A DNA stretch of 45,142 bases, from the NCBI RefSeq assembly GCF_001634625.1, contig NZ_LRSE01000019.1:1-45142 (forward strand). The letters are read 5' to 3'. A model generated the notes under the pieces. The model was not told where the DNA came from, made no database searches, and worked only from the letters and a program-made list of their open reading frames with translations. Source of the DNA: Croceicoccus bisphenolivorans (lineage in GTDB: Bacteria > Pseudomonadota > Alphaproteobacteria > Sphingomonadales > Sphingomonadaceae). Below, one piece after another: positions 1-8,836 of the stretch (its first letter is position 1; each line of letters starts with the position of its first letter). A program made the translations under genes and the position numbers.

Positions 1-10
1 CGTGGTCTAA

Positions 11-289
11 TTTTGCACCGCCGTTCTCAACTGGTGTGCCGATGTGCTTGATACGGGCAGTTTGGGCGTGTCGGAAAGCAGCATGGCCAAGGTCGCCGTA
101 TCGGAAGCATTGATGCGCGTGGCTGACCGCTGCGTGCAGGTGATGGGCGGCACCGGCGTGACCGACAAGACCGTTGTCGAACAGGTATTTCGGGAAGTGC
201 GGGCGTTCCGCATCTATGATGGTCCGACCGAGGTTCACAAATGGAGCCTCGCCAAGAAGATCAAGCGGGACTGGAGGGCGAAGCAATGA
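11..289 (+). pseudogene. C-terminal remnant of an acyl-CoA dehydrogenase
   Basis: About 90 codons match the C-terminal helical domain of acyl-CoA dehydrogenases (FAD enzymes of fatty-acid or acyl-CoA oxidation, normally 380-410 residues). The QVMGGTGV stretch, the RAFRIYDGPTEVH stretch and the basic end are typical of the flavin-side C-terminus. The frame is closed by TAA at 8-10, so it does not continue in frame to the window edge. The upstream part must therefore be frameshifted, interrupted or missing. No ribosome site precedes the first possible start (GTG 44). The stop TGA at 287-289 overlaps an ATG at 286, the usual coupling to a phosphotransferase gene, which is itself broken here. Because the window starts inside the gene, an undamaged upstream part in another frame cannot be excluded. 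Confidence 0.7.
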
Positions 290-570
290 GCTGCATCGCC
301 GAAGCCGGCAAGGTTGCAAAAAGTGCCCGTCACGCTCGGCAAAGCGGCGTTCGCGGCGTGGATGGTGGCGAACGTCGATAACTTTGCCGGGCTGCTGATC
401 GTTGGACCAGTGCAACGGCGGGCAGTCCAACCTGACCTATCGCTCGACTGCATCAACGGCGCGATATGTACTACGGCGCAAGCCGCCGGGCGTGTTGATT
501 AAAGGCGCACACGACGTACTGCGCGAGGCGCGAGTGCAGCAGGCACGGACGTGCCGGTCGCGCATATCTC
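286..570 (+). pseudogene. Decayed aminoglycoside-phosphotransferase-family gene (ACAD-associated type), several frameshifts
   Basis: Three frames must be joined to read the N-terminal lobe of a phosphotransferase of the kind found next to, or fused with, acyl-CoA dehydrogenases (ACAD10/11-like). It starts with MSCIAEA at 286. It then moves to the frame reading AAFAAWMVANVDNFAG at about 345-395. It moves again to GGQSNLTYR...YVLRRKPPG...AH-VLREARVQQA at about 411-543, the family's nucleotide-binding start. A last shift near 544 gives TDVPVAHI, after which similarity stops. A family member has about 340 residues, so most of the gene is gone. Identification rests on recognised family motifs. The frameshifts are read directly from the sequence, barring base-calling errors. 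Confidence 0.65.
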
Positions 571-1048
571 CAGCGCGCAGCTTCAGGCGCCACTTTTCGC
601 ATGCGCCTCAATTCGGAACGCACCTCGTCGACCGACATACATATGAAACTCCTCACATGATCGACTGACAAGCATCCCTGGCTTCGATCGAGGTTTCAAT
701 TATTGAACATAACGTTTTCAAAGTTTTGATGAAAAAGACATGCTCCTGTTGTGGGAGGCTTGGCGCTGATGCCGCAAACGCAACCGCTCATCGTTCGGGG
801 GAAGTCGAAACCCGAGTGGGCTGCTTTTCTCGAAAAAATGAGAAAATTATCAATATTTACAGCTTGTTGGTGCTGTAAAATGCAGGGATTGGCACTGCGG
901 TTTTGTCTGGCGGCGCTTGGAGCGATACATCTTCGCGGCGTAGTTTCGATACGCTGGCCATGCGCAGAAAGTGCCGGTTAGCTCGCTGTATCTGTCCTAA
1001 CTCCGAACCTATCAGATATAGATAATGAACGTTGAGTTCTGAAATTTG
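571..1048. other. Gene-poor stretch between the decayed pair and the first TonB receptor
   Basis: No convincing intact gene is present. On the minus strand an ATG at 638 is preceded by GAGGAG (649-654, 10 bases away). It opens a short plausible start (MSVDEVRSELRRM...), but the frame soon runs antisense through the phosphotransferase remnant. It may be the 5' scrap of a deleted gene. The part from about 670 to 1048 is AT-richer and looks like an upstream regulatory region for the receptor. Confidence 0.4.
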
Positions 1049-1078
1049 TTGACAGCCCGGAAAGGCAAGGATTACTAA
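1049..1078 (+). promoter_or_regulatory. Candidate sigma-70 promoter of the first TonB receptor
   Basis: TTGACA at 1049-1054 is a perfect -35. After 18 bases comes TACTAA (1073-1078) as a modest -10. It lies about 30 bases before the start codon at 1110, in the right direction. The -10 is weak, so the exact start of transcription is uncertain. Confidence 0.45.
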
Positions 1079-1109
1079 TCATGTAAAGAATAATGGGGAG
1101 AGTGACGTG

Positions 1110-3494
1110 ATGCATAAGGCAAATCTCAAACTCGGATCGGTGAGCTTGATCGCTGTTCTGGCGGGCTTGACGGTGTCGCAACCGGCGCTTGCGCAGGACG
1201 AAGCGGACAGCGCTTCCGAAGGGCTTGGCGCTATTATCGTGACTGCGCAAAGGCGGGCCGAAACGCTTCAGGATGCTGGCCTTCCGGTCGCCGCCGTCAG
1301 TGGGAACCAGCTGGTCGAGCAGGGTGTCACGGACGTTACGAATTTGACCAACCTTGTTCCGGCGATCCAGATCAACACCCTCTATGGCGCGACCCCGTCC
1401 TTCTCGTTGCGCGGGGTGGGCAATTTCGTTGCCAACGTGAACAGCGAGACCGCCGTGATCGTGAATCTGGACGGCGTGCCAGTGGCGCGCCCGACTGGCG
1501 TTGCCGGACAGTTCTTCGATCTCGAACGGGTCGAGGTGCTGAAGGGCCCCCAGGGCACGCTTTACGGACGCAACGCAACCGGTGGCGCCATCAATTTCAT
1601 TTCCAGGCAGCCGGACCTTAGCGGCAGCGTTTCCGGCTATGCCAATTTTTCCTATGGCAACTATGACGCGATCAAGTTTGACGCGGCGGTAAATCTTCCG
1701 GTCGCGCAGGATGTCGCGATCAGGGTCGCCGGCATGTCGTCGACCCGCGACGGTTTTTACAGCGACGGAACTGGCGACGAAGACATCAAAGGCATTCGCG
1801 CCACGATGCTCGCACGGGTGTCCGATGGCGTTTCACTGACATTGAGCGGCAATTTCACCCATTCGGGAGGGAAGGGCACCGGGTCGACGTGGAAGGGCCT
1901 CGACAAGTTCATCGGCATGGAGGACTCGCGCGGTGACAGCCTGTTCGTCGGGCAGACCATCGTTCCGATTTCCGATGTGCCCGGAGCCGTTCCGGCATTC
2001 CAGGACAATGACTTCTGGGGTTTTTACGCAAAGCTGGAAATCGATACTCCGCTGGGCGTGGTGACGTTCCAGCCGTCATATCGGAAGAGTGAGCTGGACT
2101 TTCTCGGCGTGTCCAACTTCCACGCACGGGTGATAGAGGATAGTGAGCAGACCACGGCGGAACTTCGCCTCGTTTCCGACAACGACAGCGCGTTCGAGTA
2201 TATCTTCGGCGCTTTCTATATGGACGAGGATAACGTTTCCCAGGTCAACTTCAACCAGCAGACGTTTGCGAACTACACTTCGCTGCAGCCCTCGTCCAAA
2301 GCCTGGGCCGGCTATGCGCGACTGACGTATCATGTGACAGACGACATGCGGCTGATCGGCGGTATTCGTTATACCGACGACAAGCGCAGCACGTATCAGG
2401 ATAACATCAACGTCAATATCCTGGGCTGTTTCTTGCCCACGCCTTGCGTCAACCCCGTTTCGCTGGATACCAGCCCGCCCGATTTCGTGCCTTTCGATGA
2501 AGATGGCAATCTCATCAACGGGCAGGTCGAATTCCCGGAGGGCAATTTCTTTCCGGACGATCCGATGTTCGGCCCGCTGGCCGGTGCTCCGGCAACGTCC
2601 ATCAATGGTGGTATTTTCGAAGCCGACAAGAAATTCACGAAGTTCACGTGGCGGGCTGCTGCCGAATACGACGTTACGCCGGATTCCCTGCTTTACGTTT
2701 CTTATGAAACAGGTTTCAAGGCAGGCGGCTTTTACAATACCACCGCGCCGGAACGCAGCTTCGATCCCGAAACCGTCGGTGCATTCACACTCGGTTCCAA
2801 GAACCGCTTCATGAACGATCGCCTGCAGGTCAACGTTGAAGCGTTCCACTGGACCTACAAGGACCGGCAGCTTTCGTTCCTCACCAACGATTCCGAAGGC
2901 GTGACGACTTTCGTCACCCGCAACGTCGGTAAAGTGGTGATCCAGGGGGCGGAACTGGATCTGCTGGCACGGGTCACGCGAAACACGATGATCGGCGCCA
3001 ACGTGCAGTATCTCGATACGGAATTGAAGGATTTCGTCTACGAGCAACTCGCGGGCGGGGCCGGACCCAATACCGGATGTGCGGTAACCAACAACGGACC
3101 GGTTCCCGGGTCGCCATTCAGCAACTATACGGTCAACTGCAACGGCAAGGCCGCCGCATATTCGCCGAAATGGACACTCTCGGGCAATGTCGAACAAACG
3201 GTGCCGCTGCAGAACGGGGCTGACCTCGTTTTCTCGGCACAGGGCCGTTACCAGAGCAGTTCGATAAACGGCTTCGACTTTCTGCCGCAGCAAGAGGTCG
3301 ACGGATATTTCGTCGGTGACCTTGGCCTGAACTACGAGTCCAACGAAGGCTTCTACATCGCGGCCTTCGTGCGGAACGTGACCGACAAGGTCGTGGCCAG
3401 CAATACGCAGAAGCACCCGTATTCGGGCACGCTCTTCGCGCAGGTGCTGTCGCCGCCGAGAACTTACGGCGTTCGGGTCGGCGTCGAGTTCTGA
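1110..3494 (+). CDS. TonB-dependent outer-membrane receptor (1)
   Basis: Outer-membrane beta-barrel transporter, 794 residues, that imports a ligand using TonB/ExbB/ExbD energy. It has a signal peptide ending QPALA|Q (residue 28), a TonB-box-like IIVTAQRR (42-49), a plug domain with LRGVGN, DGVPVARP and the VEVLKGPQGTLYGRNATGG signature, and a barrel ending in aromatic GVRVGVEF. No N-terminal STN signalling domain is present, so it is a simple transporter rather than a transducer. ATG 1110 was chosen because GGGGAG (1095-1100) sits 9 bases upstream; GTG 1107 is the alternative. A hairpin follows the stop, then a secreted sulfatase, so the pair may serve a sulfated substrate. Ligand unknown. 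Confidence 0.93.
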   Translation: MHKANLKLGSVSLIAVLAGLTVSQPALAQDEADSASEGLGAIIVTAQRRAETLQDAGLPVAAVSGNQLVEQGVTDVTNLTNLVPAIQINTLYGATPSFSLRGVGNFVANVNSETAVIVNLDGVPVARPTGVAGQFFDLERVEVLKGPQGTLYGRNATGGAINFISRQPDLSGSVSGYANFSYGNYDAIKFDAAVNLPVAQDVAIRVAGMSSTRDGFYSDGTGDEDIKGIRATMLARVSDGVSLTLSGNFTHSGGKGTGSTWKGLDKFIGMEDSRGDSLFVGQTIVPISDVPGAVPAFQDNDFWGFYAKLEIDTPLGVVTFQPSYRKSELDFLGVSNFHARVIEDSEQTTAELRLVSDNDSAFEYIFGAFYMDEDNVSQVNFNQQTFANYTSLQPSSKAWAGYARLTYHVTDDMRLIGGIRYTDDKRSTYQDNINVNILGCFLPTPCVNPVSLDTSPPDFVPFDEDGNLINGQVEFPEGNFFPDDPMFGPLAGAPATSINGGIFEADKKFTKFTWRAAAEYDVTPDSLLYVSYETGFKAGGFYNTTAPERSFDPETVGAFTLGSKNRFMNDRLQVNVEAFHWTYKDRQLSFLTNDSEGVTTFVTRNVGKVVIQGAELDLLARVTRNTMIGANVQYLDTELKDFVYEQLAGGAGPNTGCAVTNNGPVPGSPFSNYTVNCNGKAAAYSPKWTLSGNVEQTVPLQNGADLVFSAQGRYQSSSINGFDFLPQQEVDGYFVGDLGLNYESNEGFYIAAFVRNVTDKVVASNTQKHPYSGTLFAQVLSPPRTYGVRVGVEF

Positions 3495-3503
3495 TCCACG
3501 AGT

Positions 3504-3530
3504 GGGGAAGGCTGTGTACCGGCCTTCCCC
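3504..3530 (+). terminator. Hairpin after TonB receptor 1
   Basis: Perfect 9-bp stem GGGGAAGGC / GCCTTCCCC with a 9-base loop, 10 bases after the receptor stop. There is no T-tract, so it may end or attenuate transcription or protect the receptor mRNA 3' end before the sulfatase. Confidence 0.5.
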
Positions 3531-3588
3531 CCAATAACGTTACCGGATGAATCCGGGGCGTGTTTCAGGATCCTTGGAGAGGAGCTTC

Positions 3589-5325
3589 ATGATAAAGCGC
3601 AAGGCCAGCATCAAGCGGCGGATGCCAGCGTTGCGCGGCGGCGCGTCGCGGACGGTCCAGGCTCTCGTGGCAATCGGCGTGGCACTTGCGGTGCCGCAAT
3701 CGGCCAGCGCCGATACGGGCGCGGCGACAGAGGCAGTTCAGCAACCCAATTTCCTGATCATCGTTGCCGACGATCTCGGCTTTTCGGATATTGGCGCCTT
3801 TGGCGGAGAAATCCCGACACCCAATCTCGATCATCTCGCCCGGCAGGGCGTTACCCTGACCAACATGCATGTCGCACCAACCTGTTCGCCAACGCGGGCC
3901 ATGCTCCTGACCGGGAAGGATCCACATACGGTGGGCCTTGGCGCGATGGCCGAAATGCCGCTGCCGGAACCGAGGCCAGCCGGCTATGAAGGCTTTCTGA
4001 CCGAACGGGAAACCCTGCCGGCCCGCTTGCGCCAACTCGGGTATACCACCCTCATGGCCGGCAAGTGGCACCTTGGCATGGCAAAGGATCAGTGGCCCGG
4101 CAGTATGGGCTTCGATCGCTCGTATGCCCTTCTCGACGGGGGTGCGAACCACTTCGGAACCGATCAGATCGGCGCGTGGACCAAAAGCAAGTTCCATCCG
4201 ACCTACAATTTCGACGGAAAGCCCGTGCAATTTCCCATCGGCTCCTATTCCGCCGATGTGTTCACGAATAACATGCTTGCGTTCCTGCAGTCGACGCAAA
4301 CGGATGGAAAGCCGTTCTTCGCCTATCTGACGTTCACGCAGCCCCATTGGCCGTTGCAGGCCCCTGCTTCGGTAATCGCCAAGTATCGCGGTTTCTACGA
4401 TGAAGGGCCGGCCGTAATCCGCGACCGGCGGCTCGCCAGGTTGAAGGATCGCGGCCTTGTGCCGAAAGATGCGATTGCCCCGCCTCTCAGCGGTCCGGAT
4501 TGGGCTTCCCGGTCCGAAGCGGACAGACGGCACACCGCTCACATGATGGAAATCTACGCCGCGATGGTCGATCGGCTAGACTACAACGTCGGGCGGATAC
4601 TGGATCAATTGCGCCAGGACGGGCGGCTGGACAGCACCATCGTCGTGTTCCTGTCCGACAACGGCGCCAGTGGATCGCAATGGGACGAAATCGTGCCGTT
4701 TCTGGGTGGAGATAACCCGGAATCCGCCGCGCTTCTGTCAGAGCAGGAGAGGCTGAATGAAATCCCCGAACTGGCCGGAACATCGGCAAGTTTCCTGACA
4801 TACGATACGCAGTGGGCCATCGCCGCGATGGCGCCATTCCGGTTGTACAAGGGTTTCACCAACGAGGGCGGAATTCGGGCACCGGCCTTTATCACCGGTC
4901 CGGGGGTCGGGCAGGGGCAAGTCAGCAATGCCCTGACTTCTGTCCGGGATATCATGCCGACCTTTATGGAATTGGCGGGAAGCAAGGAGCCGTCGGCGCC
5001 GGCCGAGGGTGGGGGGCGTACGTTGCTCCCCCTGCTGGAAGGAGCGACTGAACAGGTGAGGAAACCGGACGATGTTCTGGTTACGGGGTTTGCCAATCGC
5101 CGCATGGTATTGCGTGCCGATGGCTGGAAAGCCGTCTATTCCGATCCTGCCTCGCACGGTTTTGTCGGAAGCCATCCGGTTTGGCAGTTGTACGACATCA
5201 ATACCGATCCCGCGGAAATGCTGGACAGGAGCAAGGACGAGCCAGAAATCATGAAGGAATTCATGGATATTTGGCAAAGGTATTCCGAAAATAACAACAT
5301 GTCGTTTTACGGCGACGGAAAATAG
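3589..5325 (+). CDS. Secreted sulfatase (arylsulfatase family) 1
   Basis: Hydrolyses sulfate esters, probably in the periplasm; 578 residues. A basic N-terminus and hydrophobic stretch ending near QSASA form a signal peptide. The family's metal-binding start NFLIIVADDLG has D61 and D62. The C-S-P-T-R motif has C99, the residue oxidised to formylglycine in active sulfatases. AGKWHLG and a later FLSDNGASG supply further active-site residues. ATG 3589 follows GGAGAGGAG (3576-3584); an in-frame ATG at 3547 lacks a comparable site. The gene lies 94 bases after receptor 1, with a hairpin between. No formylglycine-generating enzyme is in the window, so maturation must depend on one elsewhere. Substrate unknown. 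Confidence 0.9.
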   Translation: MIKRKASIKRRMPALRGGASRTVQALVAIGVALAVPQSASADTGAATEAVQQPNFLIIVADDLGFSDIGAFGGEIPTPNLDHLARQGVTLTNMHVAPTCSPTRAMLLTGKDPHTVGLGAMAEMPLPEPRPAGYEGFLTERETLPARLRQLGYTTLMAGKWHLGMAKDQWPGSMGFDRSYALLDGGANHFGTDQIGAWTKSKFHPTYNFDGKPVQFPIGSYSADVFTNNMLAFLQSTQTDGKPFFAYLTFTQPHWPLQAPASVIAKYRGFYDEGPAVIRDRRLARLKDRGLVPKDAIAPPLSGPDWASRSEADRRHTAHMMEIYAAMVDRLDYNVGRILDQLRQDGRLDSTIVVFLSDNGASGSQWDEIVPFLGGDNPESAALLSEQERLNEIPELAGTSASFLTYDTQWAIAAMAPFRLYKGFTNEGGIRAPAFITGPGVGQGQVSNALTSVRDIMPTFMELAGSKEPSAPAEGGGRTLLPLLEGATEQVRKPDDVLVTGFANRRMVLRADGWKAVYSDPASHGFVGSHPVWQLYDINTDPAEMLDRSKDEPEIMKEFMDIWQRYSENNNMSFYGDGK

Positions 5326-5561
5326 TCATGGAAATGACGATCGGTGACATCGTCAATTTGCCAAACCAGCGTCGAAACGTATCATCAGGCTGGATGATCG
5401 TCGTGAGTGAACCCCTGAACCTGAAAAGTCATGCAGCAGCGCGGGCGGCATGACACTTGGCACATGTGCGCTATCTCAAAAGTCGCGTTCTGCTCCGGGA
5501 GGCTAGGGGCGCTGGATATGACGGTATCAAGGCCGAGTCACCCGTTCGACGACTGACAACG

Positions 5562-5579
5562 CCCCGCAAGCGTCCGGGG
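5562..5579 (-). terminator. Weak hairpin after the esterase gene
   Basis: CCCCG / CGGGG with an 8-base loop, flanked by AA / TT that can extend the stem. It lies 17 bases beyond the esterase stop, in the convergent gap with sulfatase 1 (5326-5595), where no gene was found. Confidence 0.35.
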
Positions 5580-5595
5580 TTCGCAGCTTGTCCGT

Positions 5596-6537
5596 TCAGC
5601 AATTCCGCACGAACGCCCCGATCTCTGCAAAACATTTCATACCGGCCGTTATCGCTCCGGAAAAAAGAACGAAGCCGTGTATCGCTCCTTCCTCGACCAA
5701 CTGGCGAACGGGTGCCCCGGCCAGTCTCAACCGTTCGGCATATTCCAGCCCTTCGTCGACAAGCGGGTCCATGCCCGCCAGGATGATCAGCGTGGGCGGC
5801 AGCGTCGCCAGAACGTGTGCGTCCGCCAGCAGGGGCGAAGGACCATCAGCACCTTTGACGCCCACGCCTTCGAAGAATTCGTATTCCGCGTTCGTGATGG
5901 CATCGAACGTCAGGAAATATTCGCCCGACCCCAAACTCCGCCGCGAGGAACGGTCGTTGCCGCGACCAACGGTCAGAACAGGGTAGATCAGGACCTGTCC
6001 CGCGACGAGGGCAGGAGCCATCTGGCAAACCAGCGCGGCAAGGTAGCCACCTGCGCTATCGCCGACGACGATCGCCCGATCGTCGGGAAGGCCAAGATCA
6101 CCGGCAAATTCCAGGCTCCAGCGAAGCGCCGCCATGCAATCATCGATCGCAGCCGGAAACTTGTGTTCGGGCGCAAGGCGATAGTCCAAGTCGACGAGCA
6201 CCGTTTCCGAAGCGGCGCAGATCGCCCGGCTCTGCAGTTCGTAGGTCGACGGCCCGCCCAGCGCCCAGCCGCCGCCATGGAACTGCACCATGATGCGCGC
6301 GCCGGGGCGCTGGCTGACCGGATGGTATATGCGCAAGCTCAGCGGGCCACCCGGTCCGGCGATCAATCGTTCATCCACCCGTGCGACCGGCGCCGCAGCG
6401 GGGCCGTAACGCTTCGCCATATCGCTGAGCGATGCGCGTCTCTCCTCGATCGTGAGGTCGACCGGAATGACCCCGGCGATAATCGCCATGTCCTCGACGA
6501 CGTCCGCGCTTTCGGACGCCATGCCACGATTTTGCAT
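5596..6537 (-). CDS. Alpha/beta hydrolase of the hormone-sensitive-lipase (HSL, bacterial type IV) esterase family
   Basis: Cytoplasmic carboxylesterase, 313 residues, the normal family length. HGGGW (87-91) is the HSL oxyanion-hole motif, GDSAGG (159-164) holds the nucleophile S161, and D257 (AGMDPLVDEG) and H287 (AIHGF) complete the triad. The start ATG 6537 lies 4 bases after the stop of TonB receptor 2, so the two are probably co-transcribed. A poor ribosome site suggests coupling to translation of the receptor; ATG 6522 is an alternative. It probably cleaves a short-chain or aryl ester brought in by the receptor; the ester is not identifiable from sequence. Confidence 0.9.
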   Translation of the reverse strand: MQNRGMASESADVVEDMAIIAGVIPVDLTIEERRASLSDMAKRYGPAAAPVARVDERLIAGPGGPLSLRIYHPVSQRPGARIMVQFHGGGWALGGPSTYELQSRAICAASETVLVDLDYRLAPEHKFPAAIDDCMAALRWSLEFAGDLGLPDDRAIVVGDSAGGYLAALVCQMAPALVAGQVLIYPVLTVGRGNDRSSRRSLGSGEYFLTFDAITNAEYEFFEGVGVKGADGPSPLLADAHVLATLPPTLIILAGMDPLVDEGLEYAERLRLAGAPVRQLVEEGAIHGFVLFSGAITAGMKCFAEIGAFVRNC

Positions 6538-6541
6538 CGCG

Positions 6542-8737
6542 TCAGAACCGGAAGCCCAGAGTGGCGTTATAGGTCCTTGGATCGTTGTAGTAGGCGAGCT
6601 GGTATCCCAGCGAGTCACTGAGGTCGAAGCCGTGGGTGATGACATGTTTGTTCGTCAGGTTCTTGCCGCCGAACGATAGCCACCAGGCGCCGGTCGGTTC
6701 CTCGAACCGGACGAAGGCATCGACAAGGGTGTGGGGCTGCTGCGCCAGGATCTCGCTGCTGCTGACGACGGTATAGCTTTTCGAGCGATGGGAAACACTG
6801 CCGCCCAGTGTCATCGTCGCGAACGAGACAAGATCGAACTTGTAGTTGCCGGCCAGCATCCACGTCCATTTCGGGGCATTGACCAGGTGGCGCTCATTGC
6901 TGATGTCGACCCCGCCCGGACCAATGAAGCGGTCGTACTTGCTGTCGAGATAGGCAAGGTTGGCGTTGAGCGAGAGGCCCGCAACCGGACGTGCGGCCAG
7001 TTCCAGTTCGGCACCGCGCATCGTAGCGCGGCCCGCGTTCGTGAACAGCGCCGCGAAGTCGTTGTTCTCGTCCGCGACGAAGCTGGAAAGCTGCAGGTTT
7101 TTGTAGTCGTTCTGGAACACGGCGAGGTTCGCCGTCACCTTGTGATCCGGGGTCGATGCCTTGGCGCCGACTTCGTAGGACCACATCGTTTCCGGCAGGT
7201 AGGGCGCCGCGTCCGCCGCAGTGTTGGAGCGGCCGTCGAAGCCACCGCTCTTGAACCCGCGGCTGGCGCTTGCGTAGAGCAGGAGATTATCGCTCGGCTT
7301 GAAGTCCAGCCCGAATTTCGGAGAGACCGAGCTGAAGCCCTTGCCGGTGTCGATATCGGTGACAAGCTGCTCCGGCGTCGGGTCATAGTCGAACGGGAAG
7401 GGCGTCGACGCATCGAAGAAACTCTGCGTGCGGCGGAAATCCTTGTCTTCCTTGGTGTAGCGCAGGCCGGCCGTCAGCGACAGCATCTCGGTCAGGCGAT
7501 AGCTCATCTGGCCGTATACGGCATAGCTCTTGTTGATCTGGTCGTTGAACGACCCGCTCACGAGCTCGATGTCCGGTCCATAGAGCCCGCTCAGCGTACC
7601 GTCATGCTCGCGGAAGTAGAACAACCCGCCGGTCGCCGTCAGGCGGTCGCCGGTATAGTTGAACTGCAATTCCTGGCTGAACTGCTTCTGGTGCTCGGTC
7701 ACGTAGACGCCGAAGAAGGCGTATTCCGTCCCGTCAAGGTCGAGCTTCGTCGAATAGTCCATCGTGCGATAGGCGGTGATCGACTTGATTTCGACGGTAT
7801 CCGATGGCCGGATGGAAAGGGTTGAGGAGATCCCCTTCGTTTTCAGGAAGTTCTTGTCATTGAAGTCGGCGTCGATCTTGAACGGATCGGTGTTGGGCGG
7901 CACCAGATCGAAGACTGAGGTGGCCCGCGCGGGAGTGCGCGATGTATCGGGATTGTCGCGTGAAATGTCGCCATTCACCCGCCACGTGACGGTGTCGCTG
8001 GGCCGATATTCAAGCGCCACGCGACCGGCCCAAAGGTCCTTGTCGCCATCGTCGCTCCCGTCGACCTGGTTGGTGGAAAACCCATCCCGGGTGGTCCTAG
8101 CAAAGGCTGCCTTGACGATCAGCTTGTCATCGATAAGCGGAACGTTGAGCGAGCCCTTGGCCGAAATCAGGTTGTAATTGCCGACGTTGAACTCGACCGA
8201 TCCTTCGGTTTCGTTCCTAAGCGGGGCCGAGACGAACTTGACCGCGCCGCCGATCGTGTTGCGGCCATAGAGCGTGCCCTGCGGTCCGCGCAGCACTTCG
8301 ATACGGGCCACATCGTAGACATCCAGAAACGCACCCTGCGCACGCCCCAGATAGACATCGTCGATATAGATGCCCACGCCCGGATCGGCGAACGCCAGTG
8401 AATCCACCTGGCCGACGCCGCGAATATAGACGACGGCGTTCTGCGCATCGCCGACATGCAGCGACAGGTTGGGGACGGAGCTTTGCAGGTCGCCCAGGTT
8501 GGCCGCCTGAATGTTGCGAAGCGCCGTTTCGCCAAGCGCTGTCACGGCGACCGGCACGTCCTGCAGGCTTTCTTCGCGGCGGCGGGCGGTAACGACGATT
8601 TCGCCGTTGTCGTCGTTGTCCGCTTTCGCAACCGTCTTGCCGCCGTCCGCGCTCTGGGCAGACGCGATACCGGGCGCAGTCAGCGCCAGGACGGCCAGTG
8701 ACGCCGACCGAAGCCATTCCGTAGCAGATTGCACCAT
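6542..8737 (-). CDS. TonB-dependent outer-membrane receptor (2)
   Basis: 731 residues. Signal peptide ending ASA|Q (27), TonB-box-like EIVVTARRR (46-54), plug motifs IRGVGQVD and IDDVYLGRAQG, VEVLRGPQGTLYGRNTIGG, then a barrel ending NATLGFRF. No STN domain. ATG 8737 was preferred because GGGAGG (8747-8752) is 9 bases upstream; the in-frame ATG at 8746 touches that site and is too close. It follows a MarR-type regulator and precedes the esterase on the same strand, so regulator, receptor and esterase look like one transcription unit. Ligand unknown. Confidence 0.92.
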   Translation of the reverse strand: MVQSATEWLRSASLAVLALTAPGIASAQSADGGKTVAKADNDDNGEIVVTARRREESLQDVPVAVTALGETALRNIQAANLGDLQSSVPNLSLHVGDAQNAVVYIRGVGQVDSLAFADPGVGIYIDDVYLGRAQGAFLDVYDVARIEVLRGPQGTLYGRNTIGGAVKFVSAPLRNETEGSVEFNVGNYNLISAKGSLNVPLIDDKLIVKAAFARTTRDGFSTNQVDGSDDGDKDLWAGRVALEYRPSDTVTWRVNGDISRDNPDTSRTPARATSVFDLVPPNTDPFKIDADFNDKNFLKTKGISSTLSIRPSDTVEIKSITAYRTMDYSTKLDLDGTEYAFFGVYVTEHQKQFSQELQFNYTGDRLTATGGLFYFREHDGTLSGLYGPDIELVSGSFNDQINKSYAVYGQMSYRLTEMLSLTAGLRYTKEDKDFRRTQSFFDASTPFPFDYDPTPEQLVTDIDTGKGFSSVSPKFGLDFKPSDNLLLYASASRGFKSGGFDGRSNTAADAAPYLPETMWSYEVGAKASTPDHKVTANLAVFQNDYKNLQLSSFVADENNDFAALFTNAGRATMRGAELELAARPVAGLSLNANLAYLDSKYDRFIGPGGVDISNERHLVNAPKWTWMLAGNYKFDLVSFATMTLGGSVSHRSKSYTVVSSSEILAQQPHTLVDAFVRFEEPTGAWWLSFGGKNLTNKHVITHGFDLSDSLGYQLAYYNDPRTYNATLGFRF

Positions 8738-8836
8738 TGCCTTCATCCTCCCATATTGTCGGGATGAATTAGGGCCACGATAGTGCCTTCAATTCCATCG
8801 CAAAGATTGTTGCAGAAATAGCCGCAAAAAATGCGC

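Noticed and set aside
751-981. 76-codon frame in the left intergenic region
   Set aside because: No ribosome site, no known domain, odd composition.
2076-3416. 446-codon open frame on the minus strand
   Set aside because: Lies wholly antisense to TonB receptor 1, its product matches no family, and such frames are common opposite GC-rich genes.
6731-7825. 364-codon open frame on the plus strand
   Set aside because: Antisense shadow of TonB receptor 2 with no domain or ribosome site.
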